The notes below the pieces were generated by a model that saw nothing but the letters and a program-made list of their open reading frames with translations, did not search any database and was not told where the DNA came from. A DNA stretch of 41,491 bases, taken from the NCBI GenBank assembly GCA_913048295.1, contig CAJWWK010000016.1, positions 1 to 41,491 of the forward strand, written 5' to 3'. Position numbers and translations under genes: made by a program. The DNA comes from an uncultured Dehalococcoidia bacterium. Lineage in GTDB: Bacteria; Chloroflexota; Dehalococcoidia; Lucifugimonadales; Lucifugimonadaceae. Shown here piece by piece: positions 33,082 to 40,606 of the stretch (positions are counted from its first letter, which is position 1; each line of letters starts with the position of its first letter).

Positions 33082-34212
33082 ATGCTTAAGCAAATTACCG
33101 AAAAAGTTTTCGCTGGCGAGAGAATCACCGGCGAAGAGGGCCTGTGGCTTATGACCGAGGCCGAGCTGCTCGATCTCGCCCCGCTCGCCGAGTACTGGCG
33201 TCAGCATCACAACTCGAATAACAGCGTTTCGTACGTTGTCGATACCAACCTCAACTACACGAACCTGTGCGACGCCTACTGTTCGTTCTGCGCGTTTTAC
33301 AGGACCGACCCGAACGACCCTTCCGCCTACACCTACACGGTCGAACAGATCATGGACAAGATCGAGCGTGCACGAATGAACGGCGTCCGCACGGTACTCA
33401 TGCAGGGCGGACTGAACTCAGAACTGCAACTCGACTACTACGTGGAGATGGTCTCTGAAACGGTAAAACGGTTCCCCGACGTGGCACCTCACTACTGGTC
33501 GGCACCCGAGATTGTCCGGATGACAGAAGTATCCGAGTTGAACTACGAAGAGGTCTTCGAGGCGCTCTGGGCAGCGGGTCAGCGCTCCATGCCGGGTGGG
33601 GGTTCCGAAATCCTCTCCAACGAAGTGAAGGCGGTCGTTTCAAGGTTCAGACCAAAAGATACGGTCGACCAGTGGACCGAGGTGCACGAAGCGGCCCACC
33701 GGGTTGGGTTCAAGACCACCGCGACGATGATGTACGGCCATGTTGAAAAGGACCGCCATGTTGTTGAATCGCTGGAGCATATCCGACAAGTTCAGGACCT
33801 TGCCCTCGCGAACGGGAACGAGGGCGGGTTTACCGCGTTTATCCCGTGGTCCTACAAGAAAGACAACACGGCGCTTGCAAAGCACGTCGATGAAGAGGCA
33901 GGCCCGAACCAATACCTCAGGATAATTGCGCTCTCACGCATCATGCTCGACAACGTCCCGCACATACAGGCTTCATGGTTTTCGGAGGGCAAAAAGACCG
34001 GCCAGATCGCGTTGCGTTTCGGTGCCGACGACTTTGGCGGAACCCTGTTCGATGAGAACGTAATGCTGGCTGCGGGATTCTACAACCGGACGACCGAGGA
34101 CGAAGTTCGCGAGATGATCTCCGAGGCCGGGTTCTCGCCAATCCAGCGGTTGACCAACTATGAAATCGTCGAAGGTTCTGCCGCAAGGCCGACGCCCACA
34201 CTCGCGAATTGA
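33082..34212 (+). CDS. mqnC: Cyclic dehypoxanthinyl futalosine synthase (radical SAM, MqnC)
   Basis: A 376-residue radical SAM enzyme that closes the ring of dehypoxanthine futalosine. Cluster cysteines are C63, C67 and C70 (CDAYCSFCAF), following DTNLNYTNL. VLMQGGLNSELQLDYY, HYWSAPEIVRM and QRSMPGGGSEIL match the MqnC group. TATMMYGHVEKD and FTAFIPWSYK are further family blocks. The start codon is preceded by an A/G-rich stretch (AAAAGAAAAGAAAA) in place of a strong ribosome binding site. mqnD begins 28 bp after the stop. Confidence 0.95.
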   Translation: MLKQITEKVFAGERITGEEGLWLMTEAELLDLAPLAEYWRQHHNSNNSVSYVVDTNLNYTNLCDAYCSFCAFYRTDPNDPSAYTYTVEQIMDKIERARMNGVRTVLMQGGLNSELQLDYYVEMVSETVKRFPDVAPHYWSAPEIVRMTEVSELNYEEVFEALWAAGQRSMPGGGSEILSNEVKAVVSRFRPKDTVDQWTEVHEAAHRVGFKTTATMMYGHVEKDRHVVESLEHIRQVQDLALANGNEGGFTAFIPWSYKKDNTALAKHVDEEAGPNQYLRIIALSRIMLDNVPHIQASWFSEGKKTGQIALRFGADDFGGTLFDENVMLAAGFYNRTTEDEVREMISEAGFSPIQRLTNYEIVEGSAARPTPTLAN

Positions 34213-34240
34213 CCGCAAACGGTACGAAGAAAAAGACCAG

Positions 34241-35092
34241 ATGACAATCAACGACAACACGATTATTTTTGGCCACAGCCCCGACGCCGACGACGCATTC
34301 ATGTTTTACGCCATGGAGAAGAAAATCGTGGAAATTCCCGGCTACGAAGTCGGTCACCGCATGGAGGATATCGAGTCGCTTAACGTGCTGGCTGCGACTG
34401 GAAAATTGCCGGTAACGGCCATATCTGCCGCGCGGTACCCGCAGGTAGCCGAGCACTACCGGATCATGTCGTGCGGCTCTTCGGTGGGACGCAACTACGG
34501 CCCCGCGGTCGTTTCGCTTGGGTCGCTGTCGGAATCGGAGTTGGAAGGCAAGCGCGTCGCGGTGCCCGGACGGTTTACGACGTCGTGGTTGCTGTTCCAG
34601 ATTTTCGGACCGAAGGACTGCGAACCGCTGTTCGTCGATTTCGATGATGTTGGGCCTGCTGTGAACGATGGACGGGCCGAGGCTGGAATATTGCTTCATG
34701 AGGGGCAAATTTTGTACGAAAAACAGGGTTTCCACGGAGTGATGAGCCTGGGTGAAAAATGGTTCGAGGCTACCGGTCTGCCGATACCGCTGGGTGTCGA
34801 TCTCGTCAGCCGGCACATCGGCGCCGACCTGGCCCAGCAGATCGCGAACGCATCGCTGGCGAGTATCAACTACGCCCGGGAACACGAGGACGAGGCGCTC
34901 GATTACGCCCTGAGCTTTGGCCGGGGGATAGATCCCGAAGACGGCAAAAAGTTTGTCCGGATGTATGTCAACGACGATACTGTGGACATGGGCGAGGAGG
35001 GTCGTGCGGCCCTCCAAAAGCTGTTTTCACTGGCAGTTGATCGCGGCGTTCTTCAGGATCTGCCCGAGCTGGACATCATCCAGGCGAATTAG
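34241..35092 (+). CDS. mqnD: 1,4-dihydroxy-6-naphthoate synthase (MqnD)
   Basis: A 283-residue relative of MqnA that cleaves cyclic dehypoxanthine futalosine to 1,4-dihydroxy-6-naphthoate. The start of the domain is IFGHSPDADDAFMFYAM, the typical MqnD opening, then DIESLN, PVTAISAARYP, CGSSVGRNYGPAVV and GRFTTSWLL, with GLPIPLG in the C-terminal lobe. ATG 34241 was chosen; a longer frame from 34160 adds 27 basic residues and overlaps mqnC. It is the last gene of the operon. Its last bases overlap the end of a decayed response-regulator gene on the other strand. Confidence 0.93.
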   Translation: MTINDNTIIFGHSPDADDAFMFYAMEKKIVEIPGYEVGHRMEDIESLNVLAATGKLPVTAISAARYPQVAEHYRIMSCGSSVGRNYGPAVVSLGSLSESELEGKRVAVPGRFTTSWLLFQIFGPKDCEPLFVDFDDVGPAVNDGRAEAGILLHEGQILYEKQGFHGVMSLGEKWFEATGLPIPLGVDLVSRHIGADLAQQIANASLASINYAREHEDEALDYALSFGRGIDPEDGKKFVRMYVNDDTVDMGEEGRAALQKLFSLAVDRGVLQDLPELDIIQAN

Positions 35093-35440
35093 AGAGAATA
35101 GATTCCAGTTCTTCTACGCTGAACGGCTTGGGCATGAACACGTCGCGGCACCGGGTGCAACTATTCCGTCGAGCTCTGCGGGCTGGGTATGTGCGGTCAT
35201 TACGATCACCCGGTCCGGGCGCTTGCACGTCCCATCGCGCAGCGCTCGCAAAACCTCGTAACCGTCAACTTTCGGCATCATAAGATCGAGAATAAGAGTG
35301 CTGTAAGCGCGTTTTTTAGTGCCTCGGTCGCCTGTTCGCCATCGTTCGCTGTTTCGATTCCGGTGATGCCCAGCTCTTCGAGCATGGGCATCACCGGAAT
35401 CTCGTGTGGCGGCATCGTCTTCTACAACCAGCACAGGCAT
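35076..35440 (-). pseudogene. Decayed response-regulator receiver domain A
   Basis: Read from the ATG at 35440 (ribosome binding site CAGGAG), the protein opens as a receiver, MPVLVVEDDAA, but then needs three frame changes to stay one. The segments are MLEELGITGIETANDGEQATEAL (second frame), AYSTLILDLMMPKVDGYEVLRAL with the phospho-acceptor Asp and VIVMTAHT (first frame), and FMPKPFSVEELESIL (third frame, stop 35078-35076). All receiver landmarks are present (DD pair, Asp, Thr, Lys) yet never in one frame. No output domain follows. It is most likely a broken single-domain response regulator. Sequencing error is possible but less likely since neighbouring genes are intact. Confidence 0.8.
35356..35401. 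repeat. 17-bp perfect inverted repeat within the decayed receiver gene
   Basis: Arms 35356-35372 and 35385-35401 are exact reverse complements. The 12-base centre adds an inner GCTC/GAGC stem with a TTC loop, so nearly all 46 bases can pair. The first frameshift of receiver A coincides with one arm, which suggests a template-switch (quasi-palindrome) mutation. Confidence 0.85.
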
Positions 35441-35612
35441 TTCTCCTGTCCGTGGAAGGATGGCGAATAATCTTTCCTTTTACCGCCTGCGGGTGAACCG
35501 GGGTTCCAATCGTGCAACACAGGCGAACTATCACTAATCCGTCGGATGAGACAGGAGTCGCATTCACCGGGGATCGTCAAATCGGTCGAAATACCGTGAA
35601 AATCGTTCTCCA

Positions 35613-35984
35613 TCAATCGAATAGAGCGGTCTTCAGTTGCTCAAGTTTGAATGGTTTGTTGAGGACTCGATCGATTCCGACATCTTCAAAAAGTTGACCC
35701 GGCAGAGGATTGGAATGACCTGCCATCGGAACGATTCGAGTGGGCCGATGAATATCCGGGTCGTTGAGGATCGCATCGAGGACTTCTATCCCGCTGAAAG
35801 TCGGCAGGACAAGGTCGACGAGGAGAAGGTCGGGAGAAAAGCTTTATCTTCGATCCCTGTTTTGCCGTCACGAGCGAAATGCACGTCGTAATCGCCGAGG
35901 AACTCGAGTCCGGCATCGGCAGCGTACCTGATCGATTCTTCATCATCGATCACAAGGATTCGTGTTTCGCCTGTTCGGTCAATT
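35613..35984 (-). pseudogene. Decayed response-regulator receiver domain B
   Basis: On the minus strand one frame gives GETRILVIDDEESIRYAADAG and DVHFARDGKTGIED, then after a frame change DLLLVDLVLPTFSGIEVLDAIL and a final DRVLNKPFKLEQL with the stop at 35613-35615. The acidic pair, phospho-acceptor Asp and Lys are recognisable. The first frame has a TAG just upstream and no ATG, so the true start is also lost. Together with receiver A this was probably a two-gene signalling unit. No histidine kinase is nearby. Confidence 0.75.
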
Positions 35985-36126
35985 GACTACCACTGTAATG
36001 TGACTAAGAGACGGTCCACCTGGAGTGCCATGCGCAGGAGCGAGATCGCCCCTGGGTGCTTGACGAATCGAATGGATTATCGCTCTGCAATTTATCACTG
36101 GCCATACGTTCGCAAGGGCCAATCAG

Positions 36127-36981
36127 ATGGTCTTCAGCATACCGGACAACGATTTCGGTACGTCCAAAAATGCAGACAACCGCCACGTTGCACTTAAAGG
36201 GAGTTTGAGTAATTTGCGGCAATACACCGGTCAACGTCAACCACTCTCCGCGAGTATACGGGGAGCTCCGGCCACCAGTTTTTTCGCCGCGCTCAACGTA
36301 GTGTTCTTCATCGGTGTGCTGATTACCGGTGGAACGGACGGCCGGGCCGGGCTGCTGAACCTGATCGACTGGGGGGCGAAGTTTGGCCCGTTGATCGCTG
36401 ATGGGGAGTACTGGCGGCTCGCACTGCCGATGTTCCTTCACGTCGGCTTTTTTCACCTGCTCACGAACCTGTTTGGACTGATCATCTTCGGCTCCATGGT
36501 CGAACGTATCTTCGGGGCCCGAAATTTTGTTGCGCTTTACCTGGCTGCCGGGGTCATCGGCAACGTGGCCAGCTTCGTTGCCGGGCCCAATCTCAGCGTC
36601 GGTGCCAGCGGTGCGGTGTTCGGAATATTCGGGGCGTTCGGGGTGTACCTGCTGCTGAATCGACGACTGCTCGGCCAGGTAGGCAGGCAGCAGCTGACTT
36701 CGATTGGCGTGATAGTAGCGATAAACATTGTTTTCGGCCTCTCAGTCAGCGGGATCGATAACGCCGCCCACATCGGCGGGCTCCTTGCGGGCGGACTCAT
36801 CGCATTTTTTATCGCACCACGAGAGCGGTTGGTCGCGGTTTCAAGCCCGTTCAGCTTTGTCGAGACACCCCGCGTATCACTTCAAACCGGCCAGCAGCCG
36901 GTTGCGAGGCTGGTTGCAGCCGTAATTGTGATTTCGGTTATTGCGGCTGTGCTGACGATTATGGAAGTCCAGGCTTACTGA
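36127..36981 (+). CDS. Rhomboid-family intramembrane serine protease
   Basis: A 284-residue membrane protein. A hydrophilic N-terminal region of about 48 residues precedes the first membrane segment. HVGFFHLLTNLFGL (105-118) matches the conserved H-x-x-x-x-H-x-x-x-N block of rhomboids. The catalytic Ser is S161 in GASGAVFG and the catalytic His H215 in NAAHIGGLLAG. An extra hydrophobic segment lies at the C terminus (about 258-280). It cuts substrates within the membrane; targets are unknown. AAGGG lies about 9 bp before the ATG. It stands before the zinc operon, 135 bp away. Confidence 0.92.
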   Translation: MVFSIPDNDFGTSKNADNRHVALKGSLSNLRQYTGQRQPLSASIRGAPATSFFAALNVVFFIGVLITGGTDGRAGLLNLIDWGAKFGPLIADGEYWRLALPMFLHVGFFHLLTNLFGLIIFGSMVERIFGARNFVALYLAAGVIGNVASFVAGPNLSVGASGAVFGIFGAFGVYLLLNRRLLGQVGRQQLTSIGVIVAINIVFGLSVSGIDNAAHIGGLLAGGLIAFFIAPRERLVAVSSPFSFVETPRVSLQTGQQPVARLVAAVIVISVIAAVLTIMEVQAY

Positions 36982-37059
36982 GGCGATTGACGTCGGCGTA
37001 TCCCGGGGAGCGTCGGGACTGCTTCACGACTCGTGCGCGAGGCCCCCGCATTCGGGATG

Positions 37060-37065
37060 TATACT
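37060..37065 (+). promoter_or_regulatory. Possible -10 box for the fur-znuCB operon
   Basis: TATACT preceded directly by TG. No convincing -35 is found 17 bp upstream. A start near 37072 would put the operator at 37085-37099 just downstream. Confidence 0.3.
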
Positions 37066-37084
37066 GTTTTAAACGGTTCGATAT

Positions 37085-37099
37085 TGATACCAAGTATCA
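37085..37099. promoter_or_regulatory. Probable Fur/Zur-family operator
   Basis: Perfect inverted repeat TGATAC-CAA-GTATCA, 18 bp before the fur-like start codon. The AT-rich TGATA half-site is of the kind bound by Fur/Zur proteins. It probably mediates autoregulation of the regulator and the znuCB genes. Confidence 0.6.
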
Positions 37100-37116
37100 G
37101 TAAGTGAAGGTCATAT

Positions 37117-37587
37117 ATGACTAGTTCAACGCTTTCTACAACCCGGTCGGCCGAGGTTAACCTGGGCAACGCACTGGAGGACCGCGGCCTGCGACGGACG
37201 ACTGCCAGGACAGCTGTGACCGACCGCATCGAGGGATTGAGCGATGCGTTCACCGCCGAGCAGCTGTGCCGCGACCTGCCAGGGGTGGGCAGGGCAACCG
37301 TTTACCGGACGATTCGGCACCTGGTTGATGCCGGCGCACTCTGCAAACTGCCGATTCTCGATGGCGCGCCGATGTACAGCATCGCCCGCATCGAACACCA
37401 CCACCACACCGTCTGTTCCCGCTGTGGTGCGGTAGGGGAGTTCAGGCATTCTACTGTAGAGAGGGTAATGCGTTCGCTGGCGAACGAGATCGACGGCGAT
37501 ATTATCGGTCACCGGATGGAAATCTTCATCACCTGTAACTCATGTCTTGCCGAACTGGCAGCGGGTAATTCGACCATCAATGGCTGA
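37117..37587 (+). CDS. Fur-family metal regulator, probably Zur
   Basis: A 156-residue Fur-family repressor. The winged helix covers about 15-90 (RRTTARTAVTDRI, FTAEQL, GVGRATVYRTIRHLVDAGAL). The metal-rich hinge IEHHHHTVCSRCG has H94-H97 with C100 and C103, and a second pair C140-C143 (CNSC) completes the structural zinc site. Because the gene overlaps znuC by 8 bp and precedes znuB, zinc sensing (Zur) is the most likely role, although Fur or Mn sensing cannot be excluded. GAAGG lies 6 bp before the ATG, and a palindromic operator stands upstream. Confidence 0.85.
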   Translation: MTSSTLSTTRSAEVNLGNALEDRGLRRTTARTAVTDRIEGLSDAFTAEQLCRDLPGVGRATVYRTIRHLVDAGALCKLPILDGAPMYSIARIEHHHHTVCSRCGAVGEFRHSTVERVMRSLANEIDGDIIGHRMEIFITCNSCLAELAAGNSTING

Positions 37588-38434
37588 ACACGATAACACC
37601 GTCGAACTGGCGTCGGTAAATGAGACTGAATCTCAGTTTCATGATTCGCACTCCACGGTATCGTTCGCTCCGGAGCAAGTTCCGATTCGCTTCGATGAGA
37701 CATGGTTCAGCTACAACTCGGAAGCTGCAGTCCGCGATATCAATTTTTCGATTACGCCGGGGGAGTTCGCTGCAATTCTGGGTCCAAACGGTTCGGGAAA
37801 AACCACGCTGATGAAGCTGGCCTTGGGCCTGCTGAAACCGACATCGGGCCGTGTGTTGCTGTTTGGCGTCCCGTCCGACAGGTTCACCGATTGGTACCGA
37901 GTTGGCTACGTTCCGCAGCGCACGCAGGCAACTGAGTCCCGGTTTCCTGCATCGGTGAGGGAGGTAGTCAGTTTTGGCACCTATTCCGGATTCGACCCGT
38001 TTGCGATCTTCAAAAGCAAGAAATCAGCGCAACGAGTTGACGACGCGATGGAGCTGGCCGGGGTGCGTAAGCTCGCAGACCGCAGGGTTTCGGACCTTTC
38101 GATAGGCCAGCAACAGAGAATGCTGATCGCGAGATCGCTCGTTCGCCGCCCCGACTTGCTGGTCATGGACGAACCGGTGGCCGGTATCGACGCGGCGGGT
38201 GAAGAGCAGTTTCACTCGATGATCCGCCGTTTGAACCGCGATCTTGGAATCACTATTGTCATGGTCTCGCACGATATTGGGGCTGTGATGCGTGAGGCCA
38301 CGACGATCGCTTGTATCAACACGGACATAGTTTTTCACGGACCGGTGCACCAACTCGACGCGCAGGCGCTTTCGGGTCTGTACGGATTCCCGGTAGACGT
38401 GTTGATGCATGATCCCGAGCACACACACCGTTAG
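37580..38434 (+). CDS. znuC: Zinc/manganese-type ABC transporter ATPase (ZnuC-like)
   Basis: A 284-residue ABC ATPase. Walker A is GPNGSGKTT (68-76), the Q-loop lies in VGYVPQR, the signature is LSIGQ (173-177, in place of LSGGQ), Walker B is LLVMDEP with D197 and E198, and the H-loop is VSHDIG. The N-terminal 35 residues are a hydrophilic extension. Sequence blocks such as GLLKPTSGRVLLFG and the partner gene (ABC-3 permease) place it in the ZnuC/MntB group. It starts 8 bp within the fur-like gene and ends 4 bp before znuB. Confidence 0.88.
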   Translation: MAEHDNTVELASVNETESQFHDSHSTVSFAPEQVPIRFDETWFSYNSEAAVRDINFSITPGEFAAILGPNGSGKTTLMKLALGLLKPTSGRVLLFGVPSDRFTDWYRVGYVPQRTQATESRFPASVREVVSFGTYSGFDPFAIFKSKKSAQRVDDAMELAGVRKLADRRVSDLSIGQQQRMLIARSLVRRPDLLVMDEPVAGIDAAGEEQFHSMIRRLNRDLGITIVMVSHDIGAVMREATTIACINTDIVFHGPVHQLDAQALSGLYGFPVDVLMHDPEHTHR

Positions 38435-38438
38435 CCCT

Positions 38439-39371
38439 ATGCCAGAGATATTTCAGTATGAATTTATGAACCGGGCGATCGTCGCATCGGTGCTGGTGGG
38501 TGCGACGGCTCCGGCGTTCGGGGTGTTTCTTGTACTGCGCAGGCTGTCGCTGATGGCCGACACGCTGTCTCATGTTGCCCTGGCGGGGGTGGCAGTCGCC
38601 CTCCTGACAAAGACATTCGCACCCGCGGTCGCCCTGGTGACGACGACAGCAGCTGCGGTGTCCATCGAAGAACTGCGAATGCGCAGGCTCCTGCCCGGAG
38701 ATGCCGCACTGGCGGTTTTCCTGTACGGGGCACTGGCGGTGGCGGTTGTTCTGATCAGCATTGCCGAGGGTTTTAACAGCACGCTGTTTTCGTATCTGTT
38801 CGGGAGCGTCCTGACGGTTTCGACGACCGACCTCTGGTGGATGGCGATTCTGGCAGTGGTGATCGCCCTGTTTATGGTGTTGTTCAGTTCGGAGTTGGCC
38901 CAGGTTACGTTCGACGCCGACCTTGCAAAGATCAACGGGGTCCGGGTGCACCTGTTGAACCTGGGGCTGGCAGTTCTGACCGGGGCGACGATTACGGTTT
39001 CGATGCGCGTGGTCGGCCTGCTGCTCGTCGGTGCCCTGATCGTAATTCCGGTGTTGATCAGCCTGCGGGTTACCCAGGGCTTGACCCGGACCGTTGTCGC
39101 CTCGTCGATCATCGGGATATTCGTTGCGGTGACGGGTATGGTCGTTGCTTTTTATGCCGATATTGCCCCCGGCGGCAGCGTTGTGCTGACCGCAATCGGC
39201 CTGCTCGTGATCGTGGAAGCGGTTGCTGTTGCGAGGCGACTGAGTAACAGGTCGAAAAACCACCAAGCTGTCGAAATGCAGCAGCACGCCCACGCCCACG
39301 AATCGCATGCCCACGGCTCGGACGACGATCCTGAAGAGGGCGTTAATGCAGGTACCCAATCGCACCGGTAG
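38439..39371 (+). CDS. znuB: ABC-3 family metal permease (ZnuB-like) with His-rich tail
   Basis: A 310-residue permease with about eight membrane segments. Family marks: FLVLRRLSLMADTLSHVALAG near the N terminus, LFSYLFGSVLTVS, and VVGLLLVGALIVIPVL towards the end. The last 30 residues form an unusual histidine- and acid-rich tail (QQHAHAHESHAHG then DDDPEEG), which could hold zinc at the membrane surface. ATG 38439 follows the znuC stop by 4 bp. The binding protein ZnuA, normally in the same operon, is not found in the window. Confidence 0.88.
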   Translation: MPEIFQYEFMNRAIVASVLVGATAPAFGVFLVLRRLSLMADTLSHVALAGVAVALLTKTFAPAVALVTTTAAAVSIEELRMRRLLPGDAALAVFLYGALAVAVVLISIAEGFNSTLFSYLFGSVLTVSTTDLWWMAILAVVIALFMVLFSSELAQVTFDADLAKINGVRVHLLNLGLAVLTGATITVSMRVVGLLLVGALIVIPVLISLRVTQGLTRTVVASSIIGIFVAVTGMVVAFYADIAPGGSVVLTAIGLLVIVEAVAVARRLSNRSKNHQAVEMQQHAHAHESHAHGSDDDPEEGVNAGTQSHR

Positions 39372-39392
39372 CACCCGGGTCGAATGCCCCGC

Positions 39393-39628
39393 TCAGGACC
39401 GAGGGGTTTGGGTTGGAACCCTCGCCATCAAGAAACTCAGGATCGAGACGATCAGAATCCCGAATGTGATCGCGAACATCAGGTTGTAACCGTCTGTCGA
39501 ATCGAAAATCAGACCCGCCATGATCGGTCCGATCAGCACGGGGATGATTATCGCCGTGTGGGTCAGGCCCACGATGCTGCCGAACTGCTTAAGCCCGAAC
39601 ATATCGAATATCACAAGTGGGGTCAGTG
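39393..39628 (-). pseudogene. MFS transporter C-terminal fragment
   Basis: The minus strand encodes the last two or three membrane segments of an MFS protein: PLVIFDMFGLKQFGSIVGL, IIIPVLIGPIMAGLIFDSTDGYNLMF and a final hydrophobic segment before the stop at 39393. The similarity ends at about 39628, exactly where an IS-like end (39629) begins, and no 5' part of the gene is found to the right. It is therefore a gene cut by an insertion. Confidence 0.7.
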
Positions 39629-39650
39629 GGTTCTGTCAGAACTCAGTGTC
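39629..39650 (+). repeat. IS-like terminal repeat, left copy
   Basis: GGTTCTGTCAGAACTCAG (39629-39646) plus TGTC. Its inverted counterpart is at 40518-40539. The start of this repeat marks the breakpoint of the MFS gene fragment. GTTCTG-T-CAGAAC is itself a palindrome. Confidence 0.6.
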
Positions 39651-39732
39651 GAGGCAGACTAGCATTACCAAAACCAACGTGTGAGGAATCGAAAATATCT
39701 TTTCTGTGAGACTTATGCTGATCGTCATGTAG

Positions 39733-39771
39733 GACCTTCTCGAAGGTCTCAAAAACACCTGTTTTTGAGAC
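39733..39771. promoter_or_regulatory. Two overlapping, mutually exclusive hairpins
   Basis: GACCTTC-TC-GAAGGTC (39733-39748) and a 12-bp stem GTCTCAAAAACA/TGTTTTTGAGAC (39746-39757 with 39760-39771, loop CC) share the bases 39746-39748. Such alternatives can form a switch or a terminator. The RRM gene starts about 300 bp downstream. No known riboswitch class is recognised. Confidence 0.4.
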
Positions 39772-40016
39772 AACGAATCCACTCTTGGCCGGTTCAGTAC
39801 AACGCATGACCTAGGTTTTTGGCACGGGCCTGATTCCTGACCGAAGCCGATTGTCGTGAATGATCACCATTTTCGCCGTTCGTCGGTTATCCTTGATTGA
39901 GTACCCGGCCGAAATACCACGCAATTTCGTCTATAAGACGATGTCGCGCGGTTGATTTCGCAGCCTGGTGCAGAAACAGAATGTGGGACGATAACCGTAC
40001 GTAACGGCAGTTCGAT

Positions 40017-40034
40017 ATGTTCAAATTTGAACAT
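40017..40034. promoter_or_regulatory. 18-bp perfect palindrome before the RRM gene
   Basis: ATGTTCAAATTTGAACAT is its own reverse complement and lies 32 bp before the RRM start codon. It is a good candidate for an operator bound by a dimeric regulator, or for a structure in the leader RNA. Confidence 0.5.
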
Positions 40035-40066
40035 TCGATGGGATTCCCACGAACGAGAATAGATTT

Positions 40067-40417
<351 letters not shown>

Positions 40418-40458
40418 GCCAGCTAACGTAGTTTTTCAAAACTACACAACGAAGCCAT

Positions 40459-40490
40459 CCAAGGGTGCGGTCCAACGGCCGCACCCTTGG
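40459..40490 (+). terminator. Intrinsic terminator of the RRM gene
   Basis: Perfect 12-bp stem CCAAGGGTGCGG/CCGCACCCTTGG (40459-40470 with 40479-40490), 8-nt loop, followed by TGTTT, 41 bp after the stop codon. A smaller palindrome GTAGTTTT/AAAACTAC lies just before it. Confidence 0.85.
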
Positions 40491-40517
40491 TGTTTAATGC
40501 ATATTCGCGCCTGCTTG

Positions 40518-40539
40518 GACTCTGAGTTCTGACGGAACC
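40518..40539 (-). repeat. IS-like terminal repeat, right inverted copy
   Basis: The reverse complement reads GGTTCCGTCAGAACTCAGAG, matching the left copy at 39629 in 17 of its first 18 bases. The two copies bracket 911 bp that contain the RRM gene and its terminator. Confidence 0.6.
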
Positions 40540-40557
40540 GCCCCGTTGGAACTGAAT

Positions 40558-40576
40558 GGATCTGTCAGAAACTCAG
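40558..40576 (+). repeat. IS-like terminal repeat, third copy (direct)
   Basis: GGATCTGTCAGAAACTCAG differs from the left copy by one substitution and one inserted A. It lies 18 bp beyond the right inverted copy, in the orientation of the left one, and may be the start of another partial element. Confidence 0.5.
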
Positions 40577-40606
40577 CGCTGGGTCACAATAGCTTCAGAG
40601 AGAGCG

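Noticed and set aside
33941..35017. Minus-strand frame of 358 codons opposite mqnC/mqnD.
   Set aside because: Antisense shadow of two well-supported menaquinone genes.
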